DNA of 32,809 nt from Moraxellaceae bacterium (GTDB taxonomy: Bacteria; Pseudomonadota; Gammaproteobacteria; Pseudomonadales; Moraxellaceae): positions 1-32,809 of the forward strand of contig JANYEL010000117.1 of NCBI GenBank assembly GCA_025363155.1. The letters run 5' to 3'. A program made the translations under genes and the position numbers. Shown piece by piece: positions 1 through 7,749 of the stretch. Position 1 is the first letter of the stretch, and each line of letters begins with the position of its first letter. Below the pieces are notes generated by a model that was given only the letters and a program-made list of their open reading frames with translations, ran no database searches and was not told where the DNA came from.

Positions 1-34
1 ATTGCGTCAATAAATGCGAATCAGACGAACTCAT
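1..34 (-). CDS. Possible 5' end of a gene running off the window
   Basis: An ATG on the minus strand (complement of 32-34) opens a frame of 11 codons, MSSSDSHLLTQ, that stays open to the window edge. A GTGAG stretch about 9 nt upstream could be a ribosome binding site, and the start lies 27 bp after the murU stop on the same strand, so a third cistron of the amgK-murU unit would fit. Eleven residues are too few to name a family, and the frame may be accidental. Confidence 0.25.
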   Translation of the reverse strand, partial: MSSSDSHLLTQ

Positions 35-61
35 GACTTTTCGCTCACTTAACGAATTGAC

Positions 62-736
62 TTAAACAATTCCATCACGGATTTGTTGATCTAATTCATT
101 TAAACGCTCAATCGTTCCAACATCAACCCAATGTGTTTGCAAGCATTCACCGCTAATCTGCCCTGTATCCATTGCTTGACGTAAAATTGGCGCTAATGGT
201 GCTTTGCCAGCAGAAAGTGATTCAAACAATTTTGGTGATAATAGACTGATTCCAGCAAACGTTAACTTTTCTAAGCCTTCTTGTGCAATACGGCAATTAG
301 CTAAAGCAAAATCACCTTTGGGATGTTGCGGCGGATTCTTGACCAAAACCAAGTGTCCTAGATCATCGCCCAATGATTTATTAGTCAAAGTTGAAAAATC
401 AAACCGCGTCCAAACATCGCCATTCACTAGAAGAAATGGCTCAGAACCCAATAGAGGTAAGGCTTTTTGAATCCCACCGGCGGTTTCTAATGGCTCATCT
501 TCATGAGACCAAGAGATTTCTACGCCAAATTGAGAACCATCATCTAAAGCTTCGACCAGTTTTTCAGCCAACCATGCGGTATTAATCACGATCTGCGTCA
601 CACCAGCGCGCGCCAGGGCTTCGATATGCCACACAATTAGAGGTTTGCCACCGACTTCCAGCAACGGCTTCGGGGTATGCAATGTGAGTGGTCGTAATCG
701 TGTTCCCAAACCTGCCGCTAAAATCATCGCACGCAT
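62..736 (-). CDS. murU: N-acetylmuramate-1-phosphate uridylyltransferase MurU
   Basis: MurU converts MurNAc-1-phosphate and UTP to UDP-MurNAc in the cytoplasm. It is the last step of the peptidoglycan recycling route that bypasses de novo UDP-MurNAc synthesis and gives intrinsic fosfomycin tolerance in pseudomonads and relatives. The 224-residue product is a compact nucleotidyltransferase. The N-terminal nucleotide-binding signature AAGLGTRLRPLT is at residues 7-18, the substrate lysine region TPKPLL at 21-26, ETAGGI at 84-89, and the metal-binding NGD at 105-107. Length matches the short MurU type, without the C-terminal acetyltransferase domain of GlmU. It lies 53 bp downstream of amgK, which makes its substrate, so the two are almost certainly one operon. 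A generic sugar-1-phosphate nucleotidyltransferase is the alternative, but the neighbour argues for MurU. Confidence 0.93.
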   Translation of the reverse strand: MRAMILAAGLGTRLRPLTLHTPKPLLEVGGKPLIVWHIEALARAGVTQIVINTAWLAEKLVEALDDGSQFGVEISWSHEDEPLETAGGIQKALPLLGSEPFLLVNGDVWTRFDFSTLTNKSLGDDLGHLVLVKNPPQHPKGDFALANCRIAQEGLEKLTFAGISLLSPKLFESLSAGKAPLAPILRQAMDTGQISGECLQTHWVDVGTIERLNELDQQIRDGIV

Positions 737-789
737 TAAACTTCTCTTTTTAAAGCTAAAAACAAATTACTTTTCAGATATAAAACCGA

Positions 790-1854
790 TTACAAGAACT
801 CTTGGAGTAATGGCATGCTTTCAGGCACTTCCACCAAGAAGGTCGGCAAAACGCGATCGCAAAGCCATTGATGGAACGTCGAAAGTTGTGGATGGTCTTT
901 CGTTTCTGACAGTAAATAAAACAGTACTAAAGGCAAATCATTCAAATAACCATCTTTACCATCACGGAAATACAAGCGTGCAAAAATACCTAAAACTTTC
1001 AGATGACGCTGCGCACCCATCCAGTCAAACCATTGTTGTAATTCAGCAAATGATGTTTTACCCAAACGCCCATTGACACTTTGACGTTCCCAGTAGGTTT
1101 TTAACCACTCTTGAACTTTTTCAGCAGGCCATTGCACATAGGCATCACGGAGCAAAGATACAATGTCATACGTCACAGGGCCGATGACTGCATCCTGAAA
1201 ATCAATCACACCAAGCTCTTCGGAGTCATTCAGCACCATTAAATTACGGCAATGATAATCACGATGAACCACAACTTGCGGCTGACGTAAGGCTTGATTT
1301 GCCAGGAAATCGTAAGTTCCCATCAGCAATGCATTTTCTTCTGGTGAAGGCTTAAGCATCAAAAATTTACGTAAGAACCATTCATCAAACAAACTCATTT
1401 CATCGACCAGCTTAATTTCACCATAAGCAGGTAATGGATAACGTTCAAGTGGAGGCGTTTGTTGCAACTCAATCAGTTGATTCATAGCTTGTGAATACAA
1501 CGCATCAACATTTGCAGCGGTTAATACCTGAGACAATACTGTATCGCCAAAGTCTTCTAAGATAATAAAACCCAGTGTCACATCACTCGCGATGACTTTT
1601 GGTATGCGCACATTGTGACGACCGAGCATTTCACTAATAGCCAAGAATGGTCGGCAATCTTCACGCGGAGGCGGCGCATCCATCACAATTAAAGTTCGCT
1701 GTGACACGAGTGCAGGCAATTGGTCAGTTAAAATCTCAATACGATAATAACGACGGAAGCTTGCGTCACCCGTTAAAGAGTTGAAACTAATCTCGGGGGT
1801 TTCTAGTTTTTCTATTACCCAGCCTGTCAACGCAAGCAGACGTTCAGATGACAT
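790..1854 (-). CDS. amgK: N-acetylmuramate/N-acetylglucosamine anomeric kinase AmgK
   Basis: AmgK phosphorylates MurNAc (and GlcNAc) at the anomeric C1 with ATP and passes MurNAc-1-P to MurU. The 354-residue protein has the aminoglycoside-phosphotransferase/choline-kinase fold. The catalytic loop HRDYHCRN is at residues 197-204 (D199 as base, N204 for Mg), and the metal-binding IDFQD is at 217-221. The N-lobe carries GDASFRRYYRI at about 29-39, typical of this subfamily. It is divergent from lptD across 222 bp and followed by murU after 53 bp. The same amgK-murU/lptD-surA divergent arrangement is known from Pseudomonas and relatives, which supports the assignment over a generic phosphotransferase. 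Confidence 0.92.
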   Translation of the reverse strand: MSSERLLALTGWVIEKLETPEISFNSLTGDASFRRYYRIEILTDQLPALVSQRTLIVMDAPPPREDCRPFLAISEMLGRHNVRIPKVIASDVTLGFIILEDFGDTVLSQVLTAANVDALYSQAMNQLIELQQTPPLERYPLPAYGEIKLVDEMSLFDEWFLRKFLMLKPSPEENALLMGTYDFLANQALRQPQVVVHRDYHCRNLMVLNDSEELGVIDFQDAVIGPVTYDIVSLLRDAYVQWPAEKVQEWLKTYWERQSVNGRLGKTSFAELQQWFDWMGAQRHLKVLGIFARLYFRDGKDGYLNDLPLVLFYLLSETKDHPQLSTFHQWLCDRVLPTFLVEVPESMPLLQEFL

Positions 1855-1935
1855 AAATGACCAATCCTTGACAAAAAAACAACGTTACCAAAAAAATGTG
1901 AGTGACATAGTGACAATCATAACGCGAGTGTAGCC

Positions 1936-1969
1936 GCTCGTCATATTTTTCTCTATGATGCAGACGAGC
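1936..1969. promoter_or_regulatory. Hairpin in the amgK/lptD divergent intergenic region
   Basis: GCTCGTC (1936-1942) is the exact complement of GACGAGC (1963-1969), a 7-bp stem with a 20-nt spacer. It sits in the 222-bp gap that must hold both the amgK and lptD promoters. There is no U-tract on the useful side, so it does not look like a terminator. It may be a protein site or an mRNA leader structure, or chance. Confidence 0.3.
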
Positions 1970-2076
1970 TTATATTTTGTTATAACGTAAATTTTTCTCA
2001 TTTTCACACATTCTGATCCTCATCATGATCGTGATTGCGATAAACTTAACCATTCTGGTGTTAAACCTCTTTTAAG

Positions 2077-4521
2077 ATGGATAATCTAAAATTGCGTCGA
2101 TTTAAACTTCATAATTTAGCTTTTGCTATTAGTCTTGTCTCTGCATGTTTTGCGGAGCAAGTTTCTGCATATGCAGAAACTTCAAATAGCCCTAACAGCG
2201 ATGTGACTGACAATCGCTCAGATTCGACGCAAGAGAATGCTGGCAACTCTATAGATGCTCCACTTGCCTTTGGTTTTTTTGATCGAAAAAACCTCGCTGA
2301 ACTGCCAAAAGAAAAACAAATTCATGTCCCTGCAAGTTGTCGAGGTGTTTGGATTACGCCGATTCCGATGAGTAACAGCAAACAAAGCAACTCATCGATC
2401 AATGAGTCCAGTACAACGACACGCTCAGATTATGCGTATTACGACCCTGAACAAGGTTCAGTATTGACGGGCAATGTTCGTATTAGTCAGCCTAACCACT
2501 TGATGACGGCAGATAAAGCAACATTAGATCCAAGTCAAACAATTGCCACTGCTTCAGGCAATGTAAAGATTGCAAGTCCAGGATTCGTTAGTTATGGCGG
2601 CACAGCAGTCTATAACCTAGAAACTAAAACAGGCAGTATTAAGAACACTCAATACATTGCTGAAGATCGTCAAGCGCACGGCAGCGCTGGTGAAGTGATC
2701 CGTGAGTCAGATCATCTGACTCGGATTATTGACTCTGAGTACTCCACCTGCGAACCCGATACTCTGGGTTGGAAACTCAAATCGCATCAGCTTATTTTGA
2801 ATCAGGAAACTGGTCGTGGTGTGGCAAGAGATGCTCGATTGTATATTGGACAAGTGCCAATCTTTTATACACCTTATTTTAATTTCCCAATTGATGATCG
2901 TCGTGCAAGCGGTGTGTTAATTCCAAGTTTGCGTTATAGCAGTCACAATGGTTTAGATTTCGCGCTTCCCTACTATCTCAATTTAGCACCGAACTACGAT
3001 GCGACATTGACACCACGAATCATTACCAATCGTAATCCGATGCTGGATGGTGAATTTCGCTTTCTGACTCAACATCTAGGTACTGGAAGCATTGCGGGTT
3101 CTTTTTTACCAAATGACCCGGAATATAGTAATTTAGACCGAAAAGAACTCCGTTTTCTTCACACGATGGCATTTAATCCGAATTGGGATAGTCGTATTAA
3201 TCTCAATTATGTTTCAGATAAAGACTTCTTTTCCGATGTAGGTCAGACACTTGGACCGATTAACAATCTGAACCAAGAACGATCTGCAACGTTGAATTAC
3301 CACAACAATGCATGGGGACTGAACGGTTCTCTTCAAGCATTAAATTATCAAGGATTAGACAAAACAGTTCCTGATATTTCTCGTCCTTATGGACGTGTTC
3401 AGCTCAAGCTGAATTATGATCAGGGCTCTTTGAATGGCCTCGAGCGTTTCGCCAATAATGATACGGGATACTTCCAGCGTGAAATCAATGACGGTTCGGG
3501 CCCTCAAACCAATGGTATTCGTCAATACAACACCTTAGGGGTTAAATATAACTTCCGCGAGCCAAGCGGTTATATGATTCCTACTGCATCGATTCGGACA
3601 TTGTTATATCAAGATCAAACCAACAACAATAATCGCACGCCAACAATTGTTGTCCCACAATTTACTTTTGATAGCGGATTAATTTTCGAGCGCGATTCTG
3701 ACAGTTATTTACAGACCTTAGAACCACGGTTTTTTTATGCGTACTCACCCTATGTGAATCAAAATGCGTTACCAGTTTTTGATACAACTTATTCTTCAAG
3801 CAGCTATAACCAACTGTTCAATCCATCGCGATTTGTAGGTAATGACCGCCTAGATGACAATAACTTTGCAACATTAGGTCTGACTAGTCGTGTCTATGAT
3901 ACCAATGGTCTTGAACGTTTAAGGATTGGCGTTGCTGATCGGTTTTATTTTAATAATCGCGAAACAAATCTTTTTGTAGGCGATGCTATCGGTACAGCCC
4001 GATCCTCAGGCATTGGTTTAGATTTAGGTGCAACGTGGGATAAGCATCTCAGTTATGATGGAAGTTCATTGTGGCTTGCTTCAGGAAAATTTGCAGCCAA
4101 TTCATCCGATATACACTACACCACTGATTCAGGTCGCGTATTGAGTTTAGGCTATATTTTTCGACGGACTGTTACAGAAGATCATCAAATTGGTTCAAGG
4201 CAAGCTACGGCTTCTTTTGTACAACCTGTTTATAATAATTTCCGTATCATGGGTTCTGTGCAATACGATTATCAGGCTAAAGCCGCACGTGATGCACTCA
4301 TTGGGATCGATTACGACTCTTGTTGTTGGGCAGTTGCGGTATATGGCCGATCTTATTACAACGATTTTGAAGATCCACGTACAACGACAGCGCATACAGG
4401 TATCGTTTTACAACTTACATTCAAGGGATTAGCTAGCAACTCTGAAAGTCCTCTTACAGCCCTGCTTAAGCAGAAAATTTATGGATTCACGCAGGTAGAC
4501 TCATCGTGGCAAAAACGTTAA
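2077..4521 (+). CDS. lptD: LPS-assembly outer membrane protein LptD
   Basis: LptD is the outer-membrane beta-barrel that, with the lipoprotein LptE, inserts lipopolysaccharide into the outer leaflet. The 814-residue precursor begins with a signal peptide (basic n-region, hydrophobic stretch to about residue 24, likely cleavage near VSA/AYA at 30-33). The periplasmic OstA/LptA-like beta-jellyroll follows at about 115-235, with SVLTGNVRISQP and TASGNVKI repeats, and the barrel runs from about 240 to the end. The four cysteines needed for the LptD disulfide pattern are present: C88, C225 and the adjacent pair C749-C750 in DYDSCCW, equivalent to E. coli C31, C173 and C724/C725. The last 16 bases overlap surA, whose product chaperones LptD, so the two are co-translated. 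The usual downstream pdxA-ksgA genes are absent. Confidence 0.97.
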   Translation: MDNLKLRRFKLHNLAFAISLVSACFAEQVSAYAETSNSPNSDVTDNRSDSTQENAGNSIDAPLAFGFFDRKNLAELPKEKQIHVPASCRGVWITPIPMSNSKQSNSSINESSTTTRSDYAYYDPEQGSVLTGNVRISQPNHLMTADKATLDPSQTIATASGNVKIASPGFVSYGGTAVYNLETKTGSIKNTQYIAEDRQAHGSAGEVIRESDHLTRIIDSEYSTCEPDTLGWKLKSHQLILNQETGRGVARDARLYIGQVPIFYTPYFNFPIDDRRASGVLIPSLRYSSHNGLDFALPYYLNLAPNYDATLTPRIITNRNPMLDGEFRFLTQHLGTGSIAGSFLPNDPEYSNLDRKELRFLHTMAFNPNWDSRINLNYVSDKDFFSDVGQTLGPINNLNQERSATLNYHNNAWGLNGSLQALNYQGLDKTVPDISRPYGRVQLKLNYDQGSLNGLERFANNDTGYFQREINDGSGPQTNGIRQYNTLGVKYNFREPSGYMIPTASIRTLLYQDQTNNNNRTPTIVVPQFTFDSGLIFERDSDSYLQTLEPRFFYAYSPYVNQNALPVFDTTYSSSSYNQLFNPSRFVGNDRLDDNNFATLGLTSRVYDTNGLERLRIGVADRFYFNNRETNLFVGDAIGTARSSGIGLDLGATWDKHLSYDGSSLWLASGKFAANSSDIHYTTDSGRVLSLGYIFRRTVTEDHQIGSRQATASFVQPVYNNFRIMGSVQYDYQAKAARDALIGIDYDSCCWAVAVYGRSYYNDFEDPRTTTAHTGIVLQLTFKGLASNSESPLTALLKQKIYGFTQVDSSWQKR

Positions 4522-5912
4522 ACCAAGATTTAAATAATGCTTCTGGTCAGATTCAAAATCAGGCTCAAAGTCAAATTAAGTTCCGTAAAAAAATATTTGC
4601 GACCAGTGCGTTGACTTCTGCACTGAGCTTAGCTGCATTGACTGTTGCTTTTGTCATTCCTGCACATAACGCATATGCGGCTACAGCCTCTCAGGTTGCC
4701 ACGCCGCTTGATTATGTTGTTGCTGTTGTGGATGACTCCATCATTCTAGCCAGTGATGTGGATCAAGGTATGCAGGGTGCAAAGCAACAACTTCGTGCAC
4801 GTAAACAGCCTCTTCCAACTGACGATGTACTACAAGCAGATGTGATTCGACAATTGATTTTGCGCAAAATTCAATTAGGAATTATTGCACGCAGCGGGGC
4901 AAGTGTTGATGAAAACACGCTTGATGCGACGATTAACAATATTGCCGAACAGCAAGGGATTACGTCCATCAGTAGTCTCGATAAGAAACTCAATGCGATT
5001 AAACCAAATGGTTATACCGAGTTCCGTCAGCAAATTGCAGACGATCTTAATATTAATCGTTTACAGCAACAACGCATTGCGAGTCGACTTAAAATTACCG
5101 ATAAAGATGTAGACAACTTTCTCAGCTCACCACAAAGTGCTGATGCACTGAAAACTGAATTTAATTTTAATATCATTCAAGTGCCAGTCGCAGACTCTAC
5201 CAATAGCAGTGAAGTTGCCAAAGCAACGGCAACTGCGAATGAAGTCTTGACTCAACTCCGTTCGGGTAAAGCGCTTGAGTCAGTCATGACTCAATATAAA
5301 CTCAAAGGCGGAGAACAAGGCTGGCACAAATCTGATGAGCTACCAACCCCATTTATTGAGGCTCTATCAAGCTTAAAGCAAGGTGAGTTCAGCAAACCCT
5401 TCGTCACTGTAGAAGGTGTTGATATTCTGCAATCCGCAGGTATGCGCGGGGCTGCTGGCGCAATGGTGCATCAGTACCATGTGAGACATATTCTAGCTAA
5501 AACAAGCGAAGTAGCCAGTGCTGCAGATGCCAAACTGAAGATTGATGATATTTATGCAAAATTAAAAGCTGGGGCGTCTTTTCAAGATCTCGCAAAGACC
5601 TACTCTGACGATCCTGGCTCTGCTCAAAATGGCGGGGATTTAAGTTGGGTCTCCGCTGGTGAAATGGTCCCAGCATTTGAAACAGTCATGCTACAAACCC
5701 CTGTTGGACAATTAAGCCCTGCATTCCAATCGCCTTACGGCTGGCATATTTTAGAAGTTGAAGAAACACGTGATAAAGATATGACTGAACAATATCGTAG
5801 AGATACTGCTAAACAGACTTTATATAAACGCCAATATCCGGTTGAACTCGATAATTGGTTACGTGAAATTCGCGCTACTGCATATGTTGATATGCGCGGT
5901 GCACCGCAGTAA
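4506..5912 (+). CDS. surA: Periplasmic peptidyl-prolyl isomerase/chaperone SurA
   Basis: SurA escorts unfolded outer-membrane proteins, LptD among them, through the periplasm to the BAM complex. The 468-residue precursor starts with GTG inside the end of lptD. A long polar n-region (about 25 residues) precedes a hydrophobic segment and a likely signal cleavage after the AYA near residue 58. The N-terminal chaperone domain follows (DYVVAVVDDSIILASDVD, 69-86). A divergent first parvulin domain lies at about 215-315 and a canonical second one at about 320-420, with YHVRHILAK, GGDLSWVSAGEMVPAFE and the end motif PYGWHILEVEE. The 16-bp overlap with lptD points to translational coupling. A later start is possible because the n-region is unusually long. 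Confidence 0.95.
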   Translation: MAKTLNQDLNNASGQIQNQAQSQIKFRKKIFATSALTSALSLAALTVAFVIPAHNAYAATASQVATPLDYVVAVVDDSIILASDVDQGMQGAKQQLRARKQPLPTDDVLQADVIRQLILRKIQLGIIARSGASVDENTLDATINNIAEQQGITSISSLDKKLNAIKPNGYTEFRQQIADDLNINRLQQQRIASRLKITDKDVDNFLSSPQSADALKTEFNFNIIQVPVADSTNSSEVAKATATANEVLTQLRSGKALESVMTQYKLKGGEQGWHKSDELPTPFIEALSSLKQGEFSKPFVTVEGVDILQSAGMRGAAGAMVHQYHVRHILAKTSEVASAADAKLKIDDIYAKLKAGASFQDLAKTYSDDPGSAQNGGDLSWVSAGEMVPAFETVMLQTPVGQLSPAFQSPYGWHILEVEETRDKDMTEQYRRDTAKQTLYKRQYPVELDNWLREIRATAYVDMRGAPQ

Positions 5913-6080
5913 AAACCCACGACTGATGTTACTCATAATGACGCATATATTGTATGTGCGTTATTATTAACTCGAATATCAAAAACACTGCAACAGTTAA
6001 TATACGACTCATCAAATAATGATATTTATTTTTAATAAATACACCCAAAAGTACTACACCTAAATACACGATAAATTTCC

Positions 6081-6106
6081 AAAAAAAACACCGCATGGAA
6101 GCGGTG
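6081..6106 (-). terminator. Rho-independent terminator of hfq
   Basis: A perfect 6-bp stem CACCGC (6089-6094)/GCGGTG (6101-6106) with a 6-nt loop is followed, on the minus strand, by eight U residues (A-tract 6081-6088). It lies 31 bp beyond the hfq stop. In the plus direction it is followed only by CTATTTTG, so it may also stop surA transcripts weakly. The rest of the 225-bp gap between the convergent surA and hfq genes shows nothing else. Confidence 0.9.
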
Positions 6107-6137
6107 CTATTTTGATCAAAAACTAATAATCAAATGA

Positions 6138-6620
6138 TTAGAAGTTGTTGTTGTCGCTACCATCTTCGTCAGAATCTTTGTGCTCACCAAAATTTGGTGC
6201 TTGATTGCCTGGAGTATGACCGTAGCCTGATCCAAAACCACCTTGTTGTGCACCAAAACCACCTTGGCTACCAAAACCTGAAGGTTGCGCTGCACCAAAC
6301 CCACGAGGCGCACCAAAGCCACCTGCTGGTTGTCCACCAAAGCCACCGCCTTGTGCGCCAAAACCTGGTGTAGGCGCTGCAAAGCCTGCTGGTTGCTCTG
6401 TACCAGTCGCTGGACGTGGATTACGTGCTGGTACAACAGTAGAAATAGCGTGTTTATAAACCATTTGGCTGACAGTATTTTTTAGTAAAACAACATACTG
6501 ATCAAAAGATTCAATCTGACCTTGTAATTTAATACCATTAACCAAGAAAATTGAAACTGGAATTCGCTCTTTGCGCAAGGCATTTAAAAACGGATCTTGT
6601 AATGTTTGACCTTTAGACAT
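6138..6620 (-). CDS. hfq: RNA chaperone Hfq with long Gly-rich tail
   Basis: Hfq forms a hexameric ring that pairs small RNAs with mRNAs. The first 65 or so residues are nearly identical to E. coli Hfq: Q8 and D9 of the proximal site, the Sm1 motif around [15 protein letters not shown] and the Sm2 motif [10 protein letters not shown]. Differences from E. coli are conservative: rim patch RKER instead of RRER (16-19), F25 for Y25 on the distal face, and Y42 for F42. The total of 160 residues is much longer than the 102 of E. coli. The extra part (about 75-145) is built of seven GFG units, and the tip [16 protein letters not shown] is strongly acidic. This tail is characteristic of Moraxellaceae. 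It lies downstream of miaA as in most proteobacteria, has GGAGAG 6 nt before the ATG, and ends at a strong terminator. Confidence 0.97.
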   Translation of the reverse strand: MSKGQTLQDPFLNALRKERIPVSIFLVNGIKLQGQIESFDQYVVLLKNTVSQMVYKHAISTVVPARNPRPATGTEQPAGFAAPTPGFGAQGGGFGGQPAGGFGAPRGFGAAQPSGFGSQGGFGAQQGGFGSGYGHTPGNQAPNFGEHKDSDEDGSDNNNF

Positions 6621-6744
6621 TGCATTCTCTCCAAAAAATTAAAAATAAAATCATAAATAAATCTAAATAATAAGCTGCCACAATTAGCTGCTAATTGAAT
6701 TTCTGATGTCACACGACAAGGGGTACAATTTTGATCCATTATCT

Positions 6745-7749
6745 TCAACTACGCAAGTGAAGAAGACCTTCATTGACAGTATTAAATACCTGAACAATGT
6801 GAGAATCACTTAATGATCTAATCCACGTATATTGACGCTTAGCGAGTTGCCGAGTCGCATATAGTGCGCGATTTTTCATATCAAGTATGTTTTCATTAGT
6901 ATTAACAGTCAATTTATATTCTGTGAGTTGATCGTTTTCTGCGATAAGCGGTATTTTATTTTCAATTTGATCTAAATATTCCCAAACTTGTCGATAACCC
7001 ACCGCGCGCATTGAAGGAAACTCAGCAGTCAGAAACGGACGTTGACGCAATGTTTTGACCTCTTCCATAAAACCTGCATCCCACATCTGTGTTAAGCGCA
7101 GCGCAATTCGCTCATGCAAAATCGCACGATCTGGCACCAAAGCATAAATCGTAAATCGATCTGAAGTGGGCTCTATCACCTGCTCATCATGAAAATCACT
7201 GATTGCACGACCGCTAATACGAAATACTTCTAAAGCACGCATCACACGTTGACGATCAGTCGGAAAAAAACGCTGTGCGGCACGTGGATCGACCAAGGCT
7301 AATTGCTGATGAATCCAATCCCAACCATGTTGTTCTGCTTGCGCTGTAATTTCTGCACGAACTTCTGCATCAGCGGCTGGCATCGCCGCCATACCTGACA
7401 GCAAACTGCGGAAATACAACATTGTGCCGCCAACCAATAAAGGAATTTTTCCGCGCTGTTGAATATCGGTAATCAACCCTGTCGTATCTTCAACAAAACT
7501 CGCAGCGGAATATACCTCTTCGGGCTCAATGATATCGACCAAATGATGAGGATATTGCAGTAACTCTTGTGGCGTTGGTTTTGCAGTACCTATATCTAAA
7601 CCACGATAGACCAAAGCCGAATCAACTGAAATAATTTCATACTTGTCAGTATCGTACAATTCACATGCCAACCCAGTTTTACCACTGGCCGTTGGGCCCA
7701 TTAGACAAATGGCTGGTGGATGTTCGGAAGGCTTTTTAAGTAAGGTCAA
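6745..7749 (-). CDS. miaA: tRNA dimethylallyltransferase MiaA
   Basis: MiaA transfers the dimethylallyl group to N6 of A37 in tRNAs reading UNN codons, the first step to ms2i6A. The 334-residue product has the P-loop GPTASGKT at 18-25, the ISVDSALVYRGLDIGTAKP segment, LVGGTMLYFRSLL, and the C-terminal RQLAKRQYTWIRS tRNA-binding part. The segment between the SMRAVGYRQ motif and the C-terminus (around IENKIPLIAENDQL) looks longer than usual. No ATG precedes the P-loop in frame: the apparent start is TTG at 7749, immediately after the mutL TGA, with GGGG 7 nt upstream. That implies translational coupling to mutL. The mutL-miaA-hfq order is conserved in gammaproteobacteria. Confidence 0.95.
   Translation of the reverse strand: MTLLKKPSEHPPAICLMGPTASGKTGLACELYDTDKYEIISVDSALVYRGLDIGTAKPTPQELLQYPHHLVDIIEPEEVYSAASFVEDTTGLITDIQQRGKIPLLVGGTMLYFRSLLSGMAAMPAADAEVRAEITAQAEQHGWDWIHQQLALVDPRAAQRFFPTDRQRVMRALEVFRISGRAISDFHDEQVIEPTSDRFTIYALVPDRAILHERIALRLTQMWDAGFMEEVKTLRQRPFLTAEFPSMRAVGYRQVWEYLDQIENKIPLIAENDQLTEYKLTVNTNENILDMKNRALYATRQLAKRQYTWIRSLSDSHIVQVFNTVNEGLLHLRS

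Noticed and set aside
645-1076. 143-residue plus-strand frame over murU/amgK
   Set aside because: It lies antisense to two well-supported genes and has no ribosome binding site or family likeness.
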